Source of the DNA: Gorsachius magnificus
Lineage: Eukaryota; Chordata; Aves; Pelecaniformes; Ardeidae
Assembly: GCA_034008185.1 (NCBI GenBank)
Contig: CM067084.1
Coordinates: 65,052,599-65,116,598 of the forward strand
Reading direction: 5' to 3'
DNA length: 64,000 nucleotides
Shown here in pieces: positions 11,291 to 23,460 of this stretch (position 1 is its first letter; each line of letters starts with the position of its first letter). The notes under the pieces were generated by a model. That model worked only from the letters and a program-made list of their open reading frames with translations. It did not search any database and was not told where the DNA came from. Position numbers and translations under genes: made by a program.

Positions 11291-13044
11291 GCAGCTTGTA
11301 ACCTGTGTTGTCAGCCAAGTTTCTGAAGATGCCAGATTAACCATCCCATCCCTTTTCTTGCTTCTGCTTTATCCAAGTCTGGGACTAATTTATGCTGTAT
11401 GCAAGCATAAGAAGTGACTCCTCATAGAATTTTATCAAGAAGCCTGACAAAAAAAGCGCTTTTGTTTGCTGTCCAATAACTACTTCATCTTCAAATAGCA
11501 TACTGAATTTTCACCTGCAAATAATGAAAATATATGGAGGTGAAACACAACAAGACAAAAAGATAAAAACAGCAGCAATGCACTGCATGTGCTCCTCCTT
11601 TCATTTCCAGAGTGGTGGTTGACAAGAGCAGGCCAAGATGGGCTGCGAATGACAGTCTTTGCTGATTATTGAGGAATTCATTAACAAGTCTAGCTCAAGG
11701 CTGGTGGCTATAATTTCAAAGGCTAGTGATGATATTTTCAGCCAGTTAAAAAAATCTCAGTAGTTCTTTGTGAATCTGGCATGTCTGCCAATTTCTAACA
11801 TGTGTTAGAATGTGTGTCACTAGAAACTGTATTTTAATAGCTTTTCCCATTTGATTATTTTTCAGTAGAGGTTTGATGTTCCTGTTTCAATTGTTGTTAA
11901 TAATTTTAGTAAAAGTGCTTAAGATAATACCATGAAAAAGTACCAAGACCATGAGTTTTTTGAGATACAAGACCAGGCAAGGTGACCTTATGCAGATATA
12001 TGAAGATCCTAACTTTGACAAAAGCAAGACCCACTGAAATAAGCAGAAAGAATTTCTCTGACCTTAATATTGGACCCAACTTCAAAAGAGAAACCTACAT
12101 AAATGACTCAGTATAGTAGAGCATTCTGCAGTCTGTAAGTCTCCTATCCTATGTGGTCCCCTCAATACCTACAACTTTTTTTTTTTCATGTGACTTCATT
12201 AATATGCACAAAACATGTTTTATTATCAGTTTTTCATAAAAACTGTTACAGAACTGATTGTTAAGCAGAATTTACTTTACAATAAAACTGTCTGCAAGCT
12301 CGCCTGCATAATTCAGCAGTAATTTATGGAGTGACAGTCGTAAGGTAGTCCCACAAGATGAAAAGAGTTCAGAGGAAATAAAGTTTTTCAAGAAGAAAAG
12401 CTTGCACACTGGTGTGTGATTTGCATTGTTAACAAGACTATCTTGTAAGATGGTCTTGTTAATAATAAACATAGCCAGATATTTCACACTGTGTTGGAAT
12501 GTTGCTTCTTTACTTAGCCTCAGTCACAAAAAGAAAAATGATTAACAGACATGAAACTAACCTTTTTGGAAAATGCCTTAAAAGGACATTGCAGCATAGA
12601 TAAAATACAAAACCACAGACCTCACAGATTTTAAATGCTGGAAAGCCTGACCATTCAAGAGGAAGTTTCTACTTAAGTAAACAAATGTTGGAAAGCAAGG
12701 AAATATAAAATTAATGGCATGCAGACAACATACATCTGCTGTTGTAGTACTTCCACAGCCAAAGAGAAGTTGAGACAGCTTTCCACCTCTTTGCAACATT
12801 GAATATCTGATTTTTTTAACCTTACAGAGTGCATAACGAAGGAATTTTTACTTGTTTTTTCAGGTTAAATGTTGAATATTAACTGTCTTTCATCTTGGTT
12901 GCAGAATAGATCAGGAAAAAACTCCAAGACAGCATAACACAAGTATATTTATAGCAAGTTTCCAGAAGTGGCATAAAAGTCTAAGGTTTTCTATGCTCTA
13001 GAGATGTGTAACTGAACAATGTGCAGAGGGCCTAGTAAAAACTG
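11291..13044. other. unique non-coding sequence
   Basis: No gene is recognised. The segment around 11,620-11,780 has mixed-composition, non-repetitive sequence of the kind often seen in conserved non-coding elements, but conservation cannot be judged from one sequence. Confidence 0.45.
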
Positions 13045-13118
13045 TGTTAAATTAATGGTTGAACTTGATGATCTTAAAAGTCTTTTCCAACCTAAAAAAT
13101 TCTATGATTCTATGATTC
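13045..13118 (+). mobile_element. CR1 LINE, extreme 3' end
   Basis: GGTTGAACTTGATGATCTTA, then TCTTTTCCAACCTAAA, ends with two octamer copies (ATTCTATGATTCTATGATTC), the standard CR1 terminus. It is severely 5' truncated. Confidence 0.85.
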
Positions 13119-13979
13119 AAAAACAACAGGACAAATGGAAGTTAGTTGCACGTTGATATCATATCATTATCACAAATAGAAGATCTAAGATCTGGAATTC
13201 TCACAAAACAGTTTGGAGCAAGTCAACACCCACAGACCATGAGAAATAAGAACTCATTAGGTAATAGTTGTGCTTTTCTCATATAATTTTAGAAATATCA
13301 CTATTTGAAATTAAGAGAATGAACAGCATACTGACTTTCTTAGCCTGCAAAATTGTGCAGCTTGCTAGATTGGGTTTATGATGCAAATTATACTTGAAAG
13401 CCTTTGTAATGAAGAACACTTGTTTATGTCATGTGTGTTTGATTTACTATTCAGCTATAGTCCCAAGAGGAAACTTGTGATTTAGGATTAGTCCATAACT
13501 AATGGTTATGGATACCAGTTGAATAGATGACGTTCTCACTTTTACAGAACTAATTAAGCACTGAAAAGAGAGAATACTTTCCCCAATGTCTCCATTAAAA
13601 ATAAAAAAACTACTGTTCTTCTGTCTACATAGAACATGTTGCTATCATCCCAGTGTTGCAATAATTTAAATAGGTGCTAAGTATGATGAATACTGACAGT
13701 ATGTTTTACTGTGTAAAATGAACAACACAAATTTTTGTTTTCAACAAAGATCTATAGATTTTCTGTGTATCAAGTTATCACTGGTAACATGAGATTCATG
13801 TGGACACTTAGAAATCTTATAGTTCATGTTGGCAACCAGACAGAAAAAAAAAAAAAAAAGAAATGAGAAATACAAACAAAGTAGAACACCCTCCCCATAC
13901 ACACGCACACTTTCTCAACTGAATTTCAGTTTGAGATATTTTCCCAGCCTGCTTGGAAGATATCTGCGCAATATCTAGA
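13119..13979. other. unique non-coding sequence with a 16-base A tract
   Basis: No gene is seen. A16 lies at 13844-13859. If the candidate exon at 13980-14210 is real, its 3' UTR would lie here on the minus strand. Confidence 0.45.
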
Positions 13980-14210
13980 TTAAGAGGTTGAAGCTGGTCT
14001 TGGGTTTGACTTGTTTCCAAAAGATGCAGGTATTTCATTTATTCTTTCTACTTTCTGGGTTAATTTCAGCCTTTGGACTAGCCTTCTGACTAATGACACA
14101 TTTTTGTATAGCTGATTAATTTGGTCTAGCTCTTCAGGAAAACATGTGAACCATGTGCTGTTAGCTGCATGTCTTCTGAGCGAATTTATTTTTTCCATAG
14201 TAGCAATTAA
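13980..14210 (-). other. candidate terminal coding exon, unknown product
   Basis: On the minus strand a pyrimidine-rich tract ending CCATCTTCACAG (AG at plus 14211-14212) is followed by 76 open codons in phase 0 and a TAA at 13980-13982. The conceptual product is soluble and rich in Leu, Arg, Lys and Asn, with an amphipathic-helix-like stretch (ELDQINQLYKNVSLVRRLVQ) in its middle, which could form a short coiled coil. It is unlike the hydrophobic, Phe/Ser-rich composition of most chance open frames in this window. I do not recognise the protein family. No partner exon or clear downstream polyadenylation signal was identified. The plus-strand frame 14146-14349 overlaps it and is probably a shadow. 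It may equally be a chance frame; conservation or RNA data would decide. Confidence 0.3.
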
Positions 14211-17200
14211 CTGTGAAGATGGAACAGAACATGCACAAATCTTTAATATTGAAGAAGTAAGAGATGGGGGAGAGAAGGATGAAAGATGGAAATCTGAAAA
14301 GATGAACGGTACAGAACTGTATAGTACCACTGAACATTGTGGTGCATAAAATCCTTCTCCCTACATCTTAGCTTTTGCCAATAAATATGATATTTAAAGC
14401 ACACATTTAAAAAAAAAATGCTTAGTATTCCACGCAGACTTAATTAGCAAAGTGTTCTCTCGGTGTACTTGTTCATGTTCTTTCCAGCTTGCTTCATGCA
14501 GAACAGTTTTTTTCTCACCATGCCTTTAGAAAAACCTTTATACATGTAGTTGGAAATGTATGTTAAGTCAGGCCCATGTACCTTGTTCATATGTCAACTG
14601 AATCCCTTTGAATTCAACGCAAAAGGTCCATTCCCCACTGAACATGCACATACAACATCCTTTTAATCCCTTCTAATCCTAGTGAGATACTATGTGTGTA
14701 AGAACACTTCTCTCTAATAAGAAAATGGAAGACAGAAGCCAACAATAAACAGTTGCACAGTAAAAGTGGAGAATGGCTCAACATGTTTGAGGAGAGCTAT
14801 TTATAAAAAAATCATTCTAAAGCTATAAACATTTGAATAAAAACCTTTTTTTTTCTGCTTTGTTAATGGCAGTGACCTAAAAAGGCTAAAGGTCCTGGAG
14901 ATGCTGGGAGACAAATACATTCCCTTAAAGACCTTCTTTCATACACTCTATGGATTGTTATACTAACCTGCTGCAGGAAAGGCCCTTAAATCGCTACATA
15001 AGCAGTCAGAAGATAAGAATCAAAAAGTAGGTATAAAATCATCAAAGCTCGCAAGTATCCTCTACAAATATCTGTCTTAAGGTCTATAATTAGTCTTCTG
15101 CATCCATTTGTGCAAGACAGGAAGCAATGAGTTGAATTGTTGCAAGAGGGATTTTGCCCAAGAGTAGAAGGAAATGTCCTAGCTGTAATGGCAGTTAAGT
15201 CTTAGAATAGATTGCCTAATGCTTTGTTTCGTGTTTCTATGTTTTCAGGTCAGAGAAAGATCGTATTAGATAGAGCGCTTGCTTTTTGTTAAAACTTTTT
15301 CTATTGAAATTATCAAACTTTCTTCTTCTCATTCCACCAAGGACCTTTATTAGATTTCTCACTGATCAGCACCCAGTGGTGTTCATAGATGACTTTTAGG
15401 TGACTACTGCCAAAGAAATATTTCATCTGCTAAAGCAGTTTTCCATATTATTAACATTAGTATTATTGCTTGTAATACTGCTGCTACTATTGATGCTACT
15501 ACTACTATTTTTAGGCTGTCTTTGTGTGACTAGTACTAGGAACAATTCAGCTTGTGCTAGCAGCTCGTAGAATTTTAATTCAAAGTGGAAGTAGGAAAAC
15601 AAAAGAGAAAAACTTTTAATTGCTTTCAGTTTCTGCCACAACACAAATAGCAGCAACCATAACAGTAATGTGTCAATGTTTTGCTTCACATTCCTAACTC
15701 TAATTACAAAACCTCTATTTTCAAAGCAAATTACAGTCTCAGTACTAGAAATTTGCAGATTTGGGTTACGGGATAGAGAAATGGTAATGTAGTATGTAAT
15801 CTTTAATGACCATGAAATCAACTGGAAGTGAACATTCATCCACATTGCTTTAAAAGCACAGATATTGCACTGGAACTATAGATACTCTCTTTTTTTAGCA
15901 GGGCATTATTAACTGCATTAAACACAAAAATCTCATTTTGTTCTACAAATTATAGCATATGAAAACACTGGGAAGCTCAGCAAACAGGGCCTTTGAAGTC
16001 ATAAACAGAGGAAAGTTATAAAACTTGCATGGGAAAATGACAAACTATTTACTGTAGGGTATTGCTCAAACCTGCATTATTTTTACAGGCCAGAAGGCAA
16101 CAGTAACTTTTTAAAGCTCTTGTTGCAGTAGCAGAACATGCTCTTGCTTTCATAGCCTCCTTTCTCAGGTGGTTGCCACATGTTTGGCTTCTGTGCAAAG
16201 GTATATTATTTCATGACTTACCTCTCTGGCACACAGTTTCATTGAGAATGTGGAGACTTCATTTAGAATTAGAATCTTTAGCTATTCTGCAAAATAAATA
16301 TAAACCGTCACAGCAGAGGCTAAACTGTGGATTACAGAAGAGGGAAGAAACAATTGAAGAATAAGTCCAGATATAGATTCTGGCCACTGCTCAGAGGCTT
16401 TATAACCAGGCTGGAACCATAGAAGCAGCTATCAAAATGCACTGAGGGACTGTGCCACAATTACTTTTCTAATTTTAATTGTAAAGAAGTCTGTTAAAAA
16501 ACTCAGAAACTCGTGCAAGTGATTTGCAAGGCCCAGTGCTGGCTAACCCCAAGCCTTCAGAACCAGCCGTAGGACTGCAAAAGTCCATGAGCTGTCCTTT
16601 CCACCGCTCGTAAGTATTAAAGCCAAAATCGCAACCCACCCTCCACCCACCAAATATCTCTTCTAAGTTAATCTCATGGAAATCTTCCCTGAGGTCTAAA
16701 AATTTCAGTCAGCTTGTTTATTCATTTTGCTCTTTTGGGAGCTTTCTCAGACCACGGGCAAGCGAGGCCAGAAAAACACTGTGAGAGGCTGTTTTTATGG
16801 TATTTACCATCTGACCAGAAAGAATTATAGAAATCTCCCAGAGATGTTTACAATCAAGAGGTTTGCATAGCAAGAGAATTTATGAGTGCTTTCACTAAAA
16901 CAGTTCATTTGCCAACCTTTTTAAGTTCCATCGTCACTAGAACTGAAATTATCTCAATTCACACTGAAGACAAAACTAAAGGCACTGGTGTAAAAATAAA
17001 TGCCAAGTGTTATATGGAAATACAGTGAGGTTAAAAAGTCTTCCTTTCAGTGCATGAGCACGTAGAGGTAATATTTTCTTCAGTAACATAAGCACAGTTG
17101 CGTCTCTATTTTTTCCAACACTGTATTTTGAAGTTTTCTTGTTTTACCCACCACTGAGTAACTCAAAGACAATATATTAAAACTGTGTAAACTGTGTTGC

Positions 17201-19320
17201 TCTTTTCTTCTGTGATTCCTAGTCATGCCGCTGTTTAAATTAAATTATTTTTTATTGCCCATTCAGAGGGAAGGAATCAAAAGCTTGAGAGAAAACTGGC
17301 GATATGCACCATGTTCTCTGCTGGGTTTGACTCTCGCTGCTAGACCAGCTTCCTCTGACGGTTTCACCACGGAAGACTGTGAGCCACACACATACAGAGG
17401 TCAGTTGTGCTAACCTCGATGGACAGATTTTATCAAGTATGGCAATGCAGACTCCAAGGCAGCTGTTAGTTCATGTCATCAGCACATCTGGGTCAATATA
17501 TTCTGAATTTTCCTTTTAGCAGCATAGCTGGCTGCAGGTATATGCAAGACTGAGCATGGGGTCATCTGCTCGTGAGGGATTAGCTATATCCTTCATAGCC
17601 GTAATGTAAGTCTCAGAAATATTTTTCCTATTTTCTTGTCCCTGTGACTTTAATCTGTCTGGAGATGTAGTTTTTCATCCAGGGCAAAATCCTGTCTCCA
17701 CTGCTAGCAATTAGCATTTTGCTATTGATTTCACTAAAGGCAGATTTTTTTCCTAGATATGCAGGGTAGGGAACTGGAAGACACTGAGAAAATTAATCTT
17801 GTGGCCATTGCAAGCTTCATATTTCTAGTAGGAAATACATAATTTATCCTTAATTTATAATAATCCAAAGCTCTTTTGACACTGTCAATATTGTCATCTG
17901 TAAAAGTCAGGGACTTGCCGTCTTCTTGGAGTTTATTTTCTGCCTTTCTCATTAACGTTTTTCTTCCATTGAATACTCCCAGGAACAAGCCATCATTCTT
18001 CATAGAATTAGTTGTAATACTTAAACAGAGTACCAGTCTCTTTTTGCACAGTCAAATTTTAACTCCCTATGTGGATTTACATCTTCATCCTTCAAATATG
18101 CTTAAACAAGTAACTTTTTATACTCATTTAGATGCATAGTTTTATTGATTTGCAAAAAGTACTCATGTGAGAATATATTATTGAGTAATTAAGTATTTAT
18201 GAAAGGAGGGCCATAGGCCCTATTATAAAAAGTCTGAAAATAAAACCTTAGCATCAAAACTGGTTATCAGCACTTCTTTCTTAAAAAATGTAGAAAGTAA
18301 GCAGATAAACTTATTATTTATCACCTTGTTCAATAAAACAGGATTCTGCATTATGCTGTTATAAATATAGCTCACTGAAGAATTTAAAATTAGTTGAATT
18401 CATACTGAAATACTTTGCTGAGTCAAGGCCTGGGTGGATAATCCATAATTCACACATGCAGTGAAAGGTTAGGTCTTTGAGGTCAGCTTGATCGCTGGAC
18501 TTTGGAATTTCATGTGAAAAGGTTCCTTACAAGGCATAACAGAGAGTGTTAAGTATTCAGAAGAGTGCTTCTTTATACAGTTTATAATAAATTCACTTCT
18601 CTATGTATTGTATTCACTAGAGATTCATATTCTCCTCATAAACCCTGCAATAAATTTTTTACTTCTGATTTCAAATGCTGTGATACTTTTTGTAATAATA
18701 AATGTTGTCCCAAAGGGACTGTGAATATGCTGATCACAAAAAGCATCTCATGGGAGCTTCCTTAACAATGAATCAAAGACCTGCTGGTTTCTCACAGGAA
18801 AGTAAGGAGAATCTCTCTTTAATATCTGTATCTACTGTTTATTTTTCACACAACATAGTGACTTCTTTAGCTTCATGAAAGAGGTTTTTTTCTATTATAT
18901 ACAGAAAAATCCAACTTGCTATGTGTATGGGTTTAGTGGCAGATAATATATTCATGAATTAGGCAATTTAAGAGCATATTATTTTGAAATACAGAGCAAT
19001 GCTGCTTCTAAATATTCTTCCTTCAACTCCTCCTTCAAATGAGGAATCTTGAATAACCTAAGTATTGTTCTAGATAAAATTTTAAGTTAGTGTCTCACTC
19101 TTGTACCACCTCTGATCTTTTTGACCAGATTTAGCTTCTTACATATTTCAGTCCCATATTACCCAACTGGACTCAGCTGCACTGCTAAATTTGTCTTGGA
19201 AATAGAGATCTGCAAGTTGAATTTCACTTCGAGCTCTGTTCTTCCTTTCTCCTGTAGATATAAGTTATTCATATTGTCCCTACTATTAGAGCATCTGTCT
19301 GCCTTATAGTCTTCAGCTTA
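14211..19320. other. unique AT-rich non-coding sequence
   Basis: No gene or full repeat is recognised. It contains the partner of the short dispersed motif at 17716-17747. The 140-codon minus-strand frame at 15423-15845 is low-complexity and hydrophobic and looks random. Confidence 0.5.
17716..17747 (+). repeat. short dispersed repeat, copy 2
   Basis: Matches 8463-8494 at 28 of 32 positions, sharing ATTTTGCTATTGATTT and then ACT-AAG-CAG-TTT in register. Confidence 0.45.
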
Positions 19321-19470
19321 TTTAACCTCACAATACTGCAGAGAAATGTTCTTGCACAAAGAAATGCAACACAAAGAAATCAAACAATTAATCTAAGGTC
19401 ACAATAGTGACCTGCCACTACAGCGGAGGGAAATGACATCTAACTCTGCCCTTCTGTATTATTGAAGACT
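19321..19470 (-). repeat. MIR-like SINE relic
   Basis: In the antisense MIR orientation the blocks TTTAACCTCACAATACTGCA, TTAATCTAAGGTCACAATAG and GTGACCTGCCACTACAGCGG follow the remembered consensus 'taaccctcacaac ... taagtgacttgcccaaggtcacacagctagtaagtggcagag'. Several insertions interrupt it. Confidence 0.5.
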
Positions 19471-22400
19471 ACCACTATCATTATACTGTTTTGGCATTTT
19501 GCTTTCTGTATCCCATTCTTAATTTAACTCCTGAATTTTTTCAGCCTTAACTTTTCGTTTCTTCATCTCAGTTACATACCCTATCTGGCTATCTGCTCTG
19601 CCCCTGAAACCAGAACCCTTCTTGCCTCAGTTTGGACTCAGCTTAATCCTTTCATATAACTAAAAGCACCTGCTATTCCTTTCCCTTGTTCTGGATAACA
19701 TTTTTAAGGTGTAAATACAGTGTTGCTTTGTCCCAGAGTGTTGCTTGCTTTTCACAAGATACCATTTCACTTCAAGACAGGTTGTAAGAGGACCCTGTTT
19801 AATAAAAATCAGTAGCAAGAAGGCTGGCTGAGAAGAACATTTAGCTTATTCTTCACACATCAGGAGAAGAAAAGGAATAAAATGTCCCTTTCTTTCTAAA
19901 AATCTTCAAGCCCAACCCACATAACGCTCAGCAGTGATCTGGATGGCCATAGACTCGAGGGGAGTTAATATGTTTCTCATCATTTTGCTGGTTTCATGGC
20001 CATGTGCATTGGTGCAATGCAGGGGAAGGTATGCTGCCTTTGGGGTGGCCAGGGATGACAGGGTGCCTCTGGGATGACAACCCAGGGGAGACAACAGCAT
20101 GAACAGCAACAGCAACAACACATCCGTGGAGGCTCATGATGAGAGGCAAGTTTTCAACCCACGTGTTAGAGGGTGGGGTTTAGTGAGTAAATGAATAGTT
20201 AAATCTGCAGTATTCAGAGAGAATTAACTTCTGGCTTAACCTGGATCTGCTGCAGCCAGAATAATTTCTCTGGCCATGCCCTACTTGCATGCACAGGGAA
20301 TAGCACCTATGAGTCTCTAAACACCAAAATACAAAAATGCTCCCAGCATTTTGGAATATCAGCCTTAATTGTGTTCTTATCAATGTGCAAAATACCTTTA
20401 TCTAAACCCTGATATTTCAGGACCAGAGTCTCCTTTCTCGTGATATCCCTGCATTGTAAACTCTGAAACTGTGTATGCTCTGTGCTAGAATGGAATCACC
20501 TATGCTCAGATAAGCCATTTTTATGCACTGCAGGATGGAGAAAAAATGCCTATGGCAAGTCATGAAGGAACTCTCATGGTCAGAATTTATCTTTACTGGA
20601 GTAAAATTGTAATTACTGTTGACTGGAATTTAAACAGAGAAAAAGGCTGAATCAAGCAAAAACTTAATAAATATTTCAGAAATGTGGACCCATACACTCA
20701 AGTTTACTCAGCAAATAAAATGTATGTTCTTAATCAGGTATAGTTTTTCAAGTTATATTATAAATATATTAATGGTAATATATTTTGGCAAGGTTTTCCA
20801 GAAAGGGGCATAAGGATCTAAAGAGATTCTGGACCTCTAGGTCATTATTTTACATGAAAAACTTTATTTAGTTAAACAGCATCACAGGATTAGATGCTAA
20901 AGCATAGAATTGCCAGAAACATTGTTTATTTAAACTGGTTTATATTTCCTTTAATAAGAATCATGGGATATTGCTGCAGCAAACTCACATCATAATTATA
21001 TGGTTCTAGACTTCAAAAATGTCCTAGAGTTATCTTCAGCTCATTAGTCCTCTCAGTTTATTGATTAAATTTATTTATATTGCATAGGGCCATTGAGATT
21101 CAACCAACTCATCCGTGTAGTTGGAAAAGAATTGAAGGAATGACCAAAAAAATTGTCATTTTAAACATTTGAAACTGTGACATATGAACAAATTATAAGC
21201 TTTTTTTTTGCATTTACTAAGAGTGAACAGAAATCTGATTTTGAACAGAAGTTGTGGGTCATTATGAAAACCTAGACTGTAGGTATTTATTTTACTAAAT
21301 AGTAAACATTATTTTTACACATCAGAAATATTAGAAGGGCAATTACAAGCACTTAAATTATTTTTTTCTTAGACTTTCATGTACAGCAGCAGTATTTGGC
21401 CTACCTTTGCAAAGCTGAATACTGAAAACACTTCTGCACAACTGGGTGCAGTAATTTGTGTTGGTGGCTTCTTTCCTCACATTCATCACAAGATTAAGAA
21501 AACAGTGGTAAGATCAGTCGTCAGAGTCTCTTCAGTCATCAGTCTCTTCTTTCTGATGGACATGGAAGAATCACTTATTTTCTTTATTCTTTCTACACAT
21601 CCGTTCTGAGTGATTTAAATGCTAGTAAAAAAGGAGGTTGTCTGAAGGACGGAAGAAAAGAAAGACAGGACAACTCAGGGTTTAGAAAGAAAAAGAAAAT
21701 GGCAGGGGTACTTCAGAGTTTCTAACAATTCCAGAATAAAAACCTAACAGTTGAACAGGATGCTAGTAAATTACTGTTTGCTGTTATCTGTGGATTTTTT
21801 CCCCTTAATGGTTATTCATGTACCTCCTATTCATTTAGAATCATAGAATCATAGAATCGCTTTCTTTCCTTCCATTACTTTCCTAGTCCTCTTCTTCCAA
21901 TAATGCTTCTCTCTGTTTCTTGCAGTTCTTCTTGGGATTCTTAATTCCTCCTCCTGCTTTCAAAACCTGCTTTTTGAGTTTTCTGAAATGCTTTTTTTTT
22001 TTTTTTTGGTAATAATTGGAAAATTGTCTCTTCTCCCTTGTTTTCATGAGGAGCAGCTATGACCAGAGGAAAAGCTTTAATGAAGAATTATGAAAAATTG
22101 GTAAAAAGTTTTCCTGAAGTCCAGTCATTGTCAGAGTGAAAATAAATGACAGATAAAAAAACTATAGAGACCATACACCCTTTTACATTTTTTAAGTCTG
22201 AGCTAAATACAAATGGTTAGATATTACGTATTTTAAGAGGACATACATCTCCTTATTTTCTCCTCATTAAAGAAATGTATATGCATGTATTTCAACACAA
22301 GCCAGAATTTGCCATTAACAGAAGTATGTTTCTTCCTAATCTTTCTTTATCTAATAGTATAGTTAGTCAAACATGAACTAGAATTAATAGTCTAAAGAAA

Positions 22401-23460
22401 ACAGACAAAATATTCAATATCCTTTTTTTTCATAGTAGTTTTGCTAACAGTCTTGCATATAGTTGATACTAGCCAAATATGGTTTTTTATCACTTCTGAA
22501 AGGTCTCCATAAACTCTGTATCTCAAACTCAGTTTCCAGGCATACCCAAACTGGGCTACAAAAGTAATTTTAACCTAAGAAATAAAAATGAAATGCATTG
22601 ACTTTGGTGTTTGGGTAATATTGCTAATATTCACAAATCACAACTAAATATATGATTATACTTTATGTTCAGACGACTCAAAATTAAAGATGCTTTATCA
22701 AGTGTTTCTTGAGTAGCTTCTTACAGATCCCTTTACTGTGTTTTTTAAAGTTTTTAATCTATTTACATACTCAAACACATGTACACACGTCAGTCTGATT
22801 CTCCAGTCCAGTGCAACTATTAAAGACCAGTTTTCACACTGTCATCCTTACCGGCTCTGCTGCATTAATATTTGCCTACATTTGTTGTAATAGGACTGTG
22901 TGATGGGTGAGTGTGTACACTTCCACTAAACATACATGGTAGTTTATACTATGCAAGTACTAGAGAAACAAACAAATCTTATAAAAATTAACAAGGCAGC
23001 TACAAAGCAGGAAGCCAAGCAAACCGGAAGGAGAAAACATTAGTTATAACAAAGGAAAGCAAATTGCCAGTGAGCTTATATGTATTGTTATCTTTTCTCA
23101 TGATCTCTGTTTAGTAAGTTGGTAATATAAGAGAGATCCCAAGCTTAAATGGAATGTGTGTTGTTTAATATATTTTGTTAATTTTCCACAGTCAATTTAT
23201 ATGTACAGAATTAAGCAGATCCGACTGCATAGGGATAGTTAGCCCAGGGACTGACTAAGGAACTTTAGCTGCCTAAAGCATTAGGCACAGAGGAATCCTT
23301 CTAAGGCATTTACATATATTTTATATCCACTAACTGATTAGATGAAATATTTTAAGAGCCCAAGGTATCTGTCTCCAAGCGGAACCATCAAGAGTATTTG
23401 CATGTGAAGTGTAATTTCAAAAGACAGACAAGCTGATTTGTGGTTGCTGTATAGTTAGAT
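19471..23460. other. unique AT-rich non-coding sequence
   Basis: No gene is recognised. It includes a T16 tract (21992-22007) and an isolated CR1-type octamer run (21837-21858). Confidence 0.5.
21837..21858 (-). repeat. isolated CR1-type octamer run
   Basis: AGAATCATAGAATCATAGAATC is the complement of the CR1 tail repeat (ATTCTATG)n, in nearly three copies. The adjacent sequence does not continue as a CR1 3' UTR. It could be an ultra-truncated CR1 insertion or a remnant left after deletion of the body. Confidence 0.6.

Noticed and set aside
14146..14349. Plus-strand 67-codon frame with a hydrophobic start, considered as a signal-peptide protein
   Set aside because: It is antisense to the better-supported candidate exon and has no promoter, splice or domain support.
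15423..15845. 140-codon open frame on the minus strand
   Set aside because: Hydrophobic and low-complexity (Ser/Asn runs from trinucleotide-like sequence), no domain, no convincing splice sites; a frame of this length is not surprising in 64 kb of AT-rich DNA.
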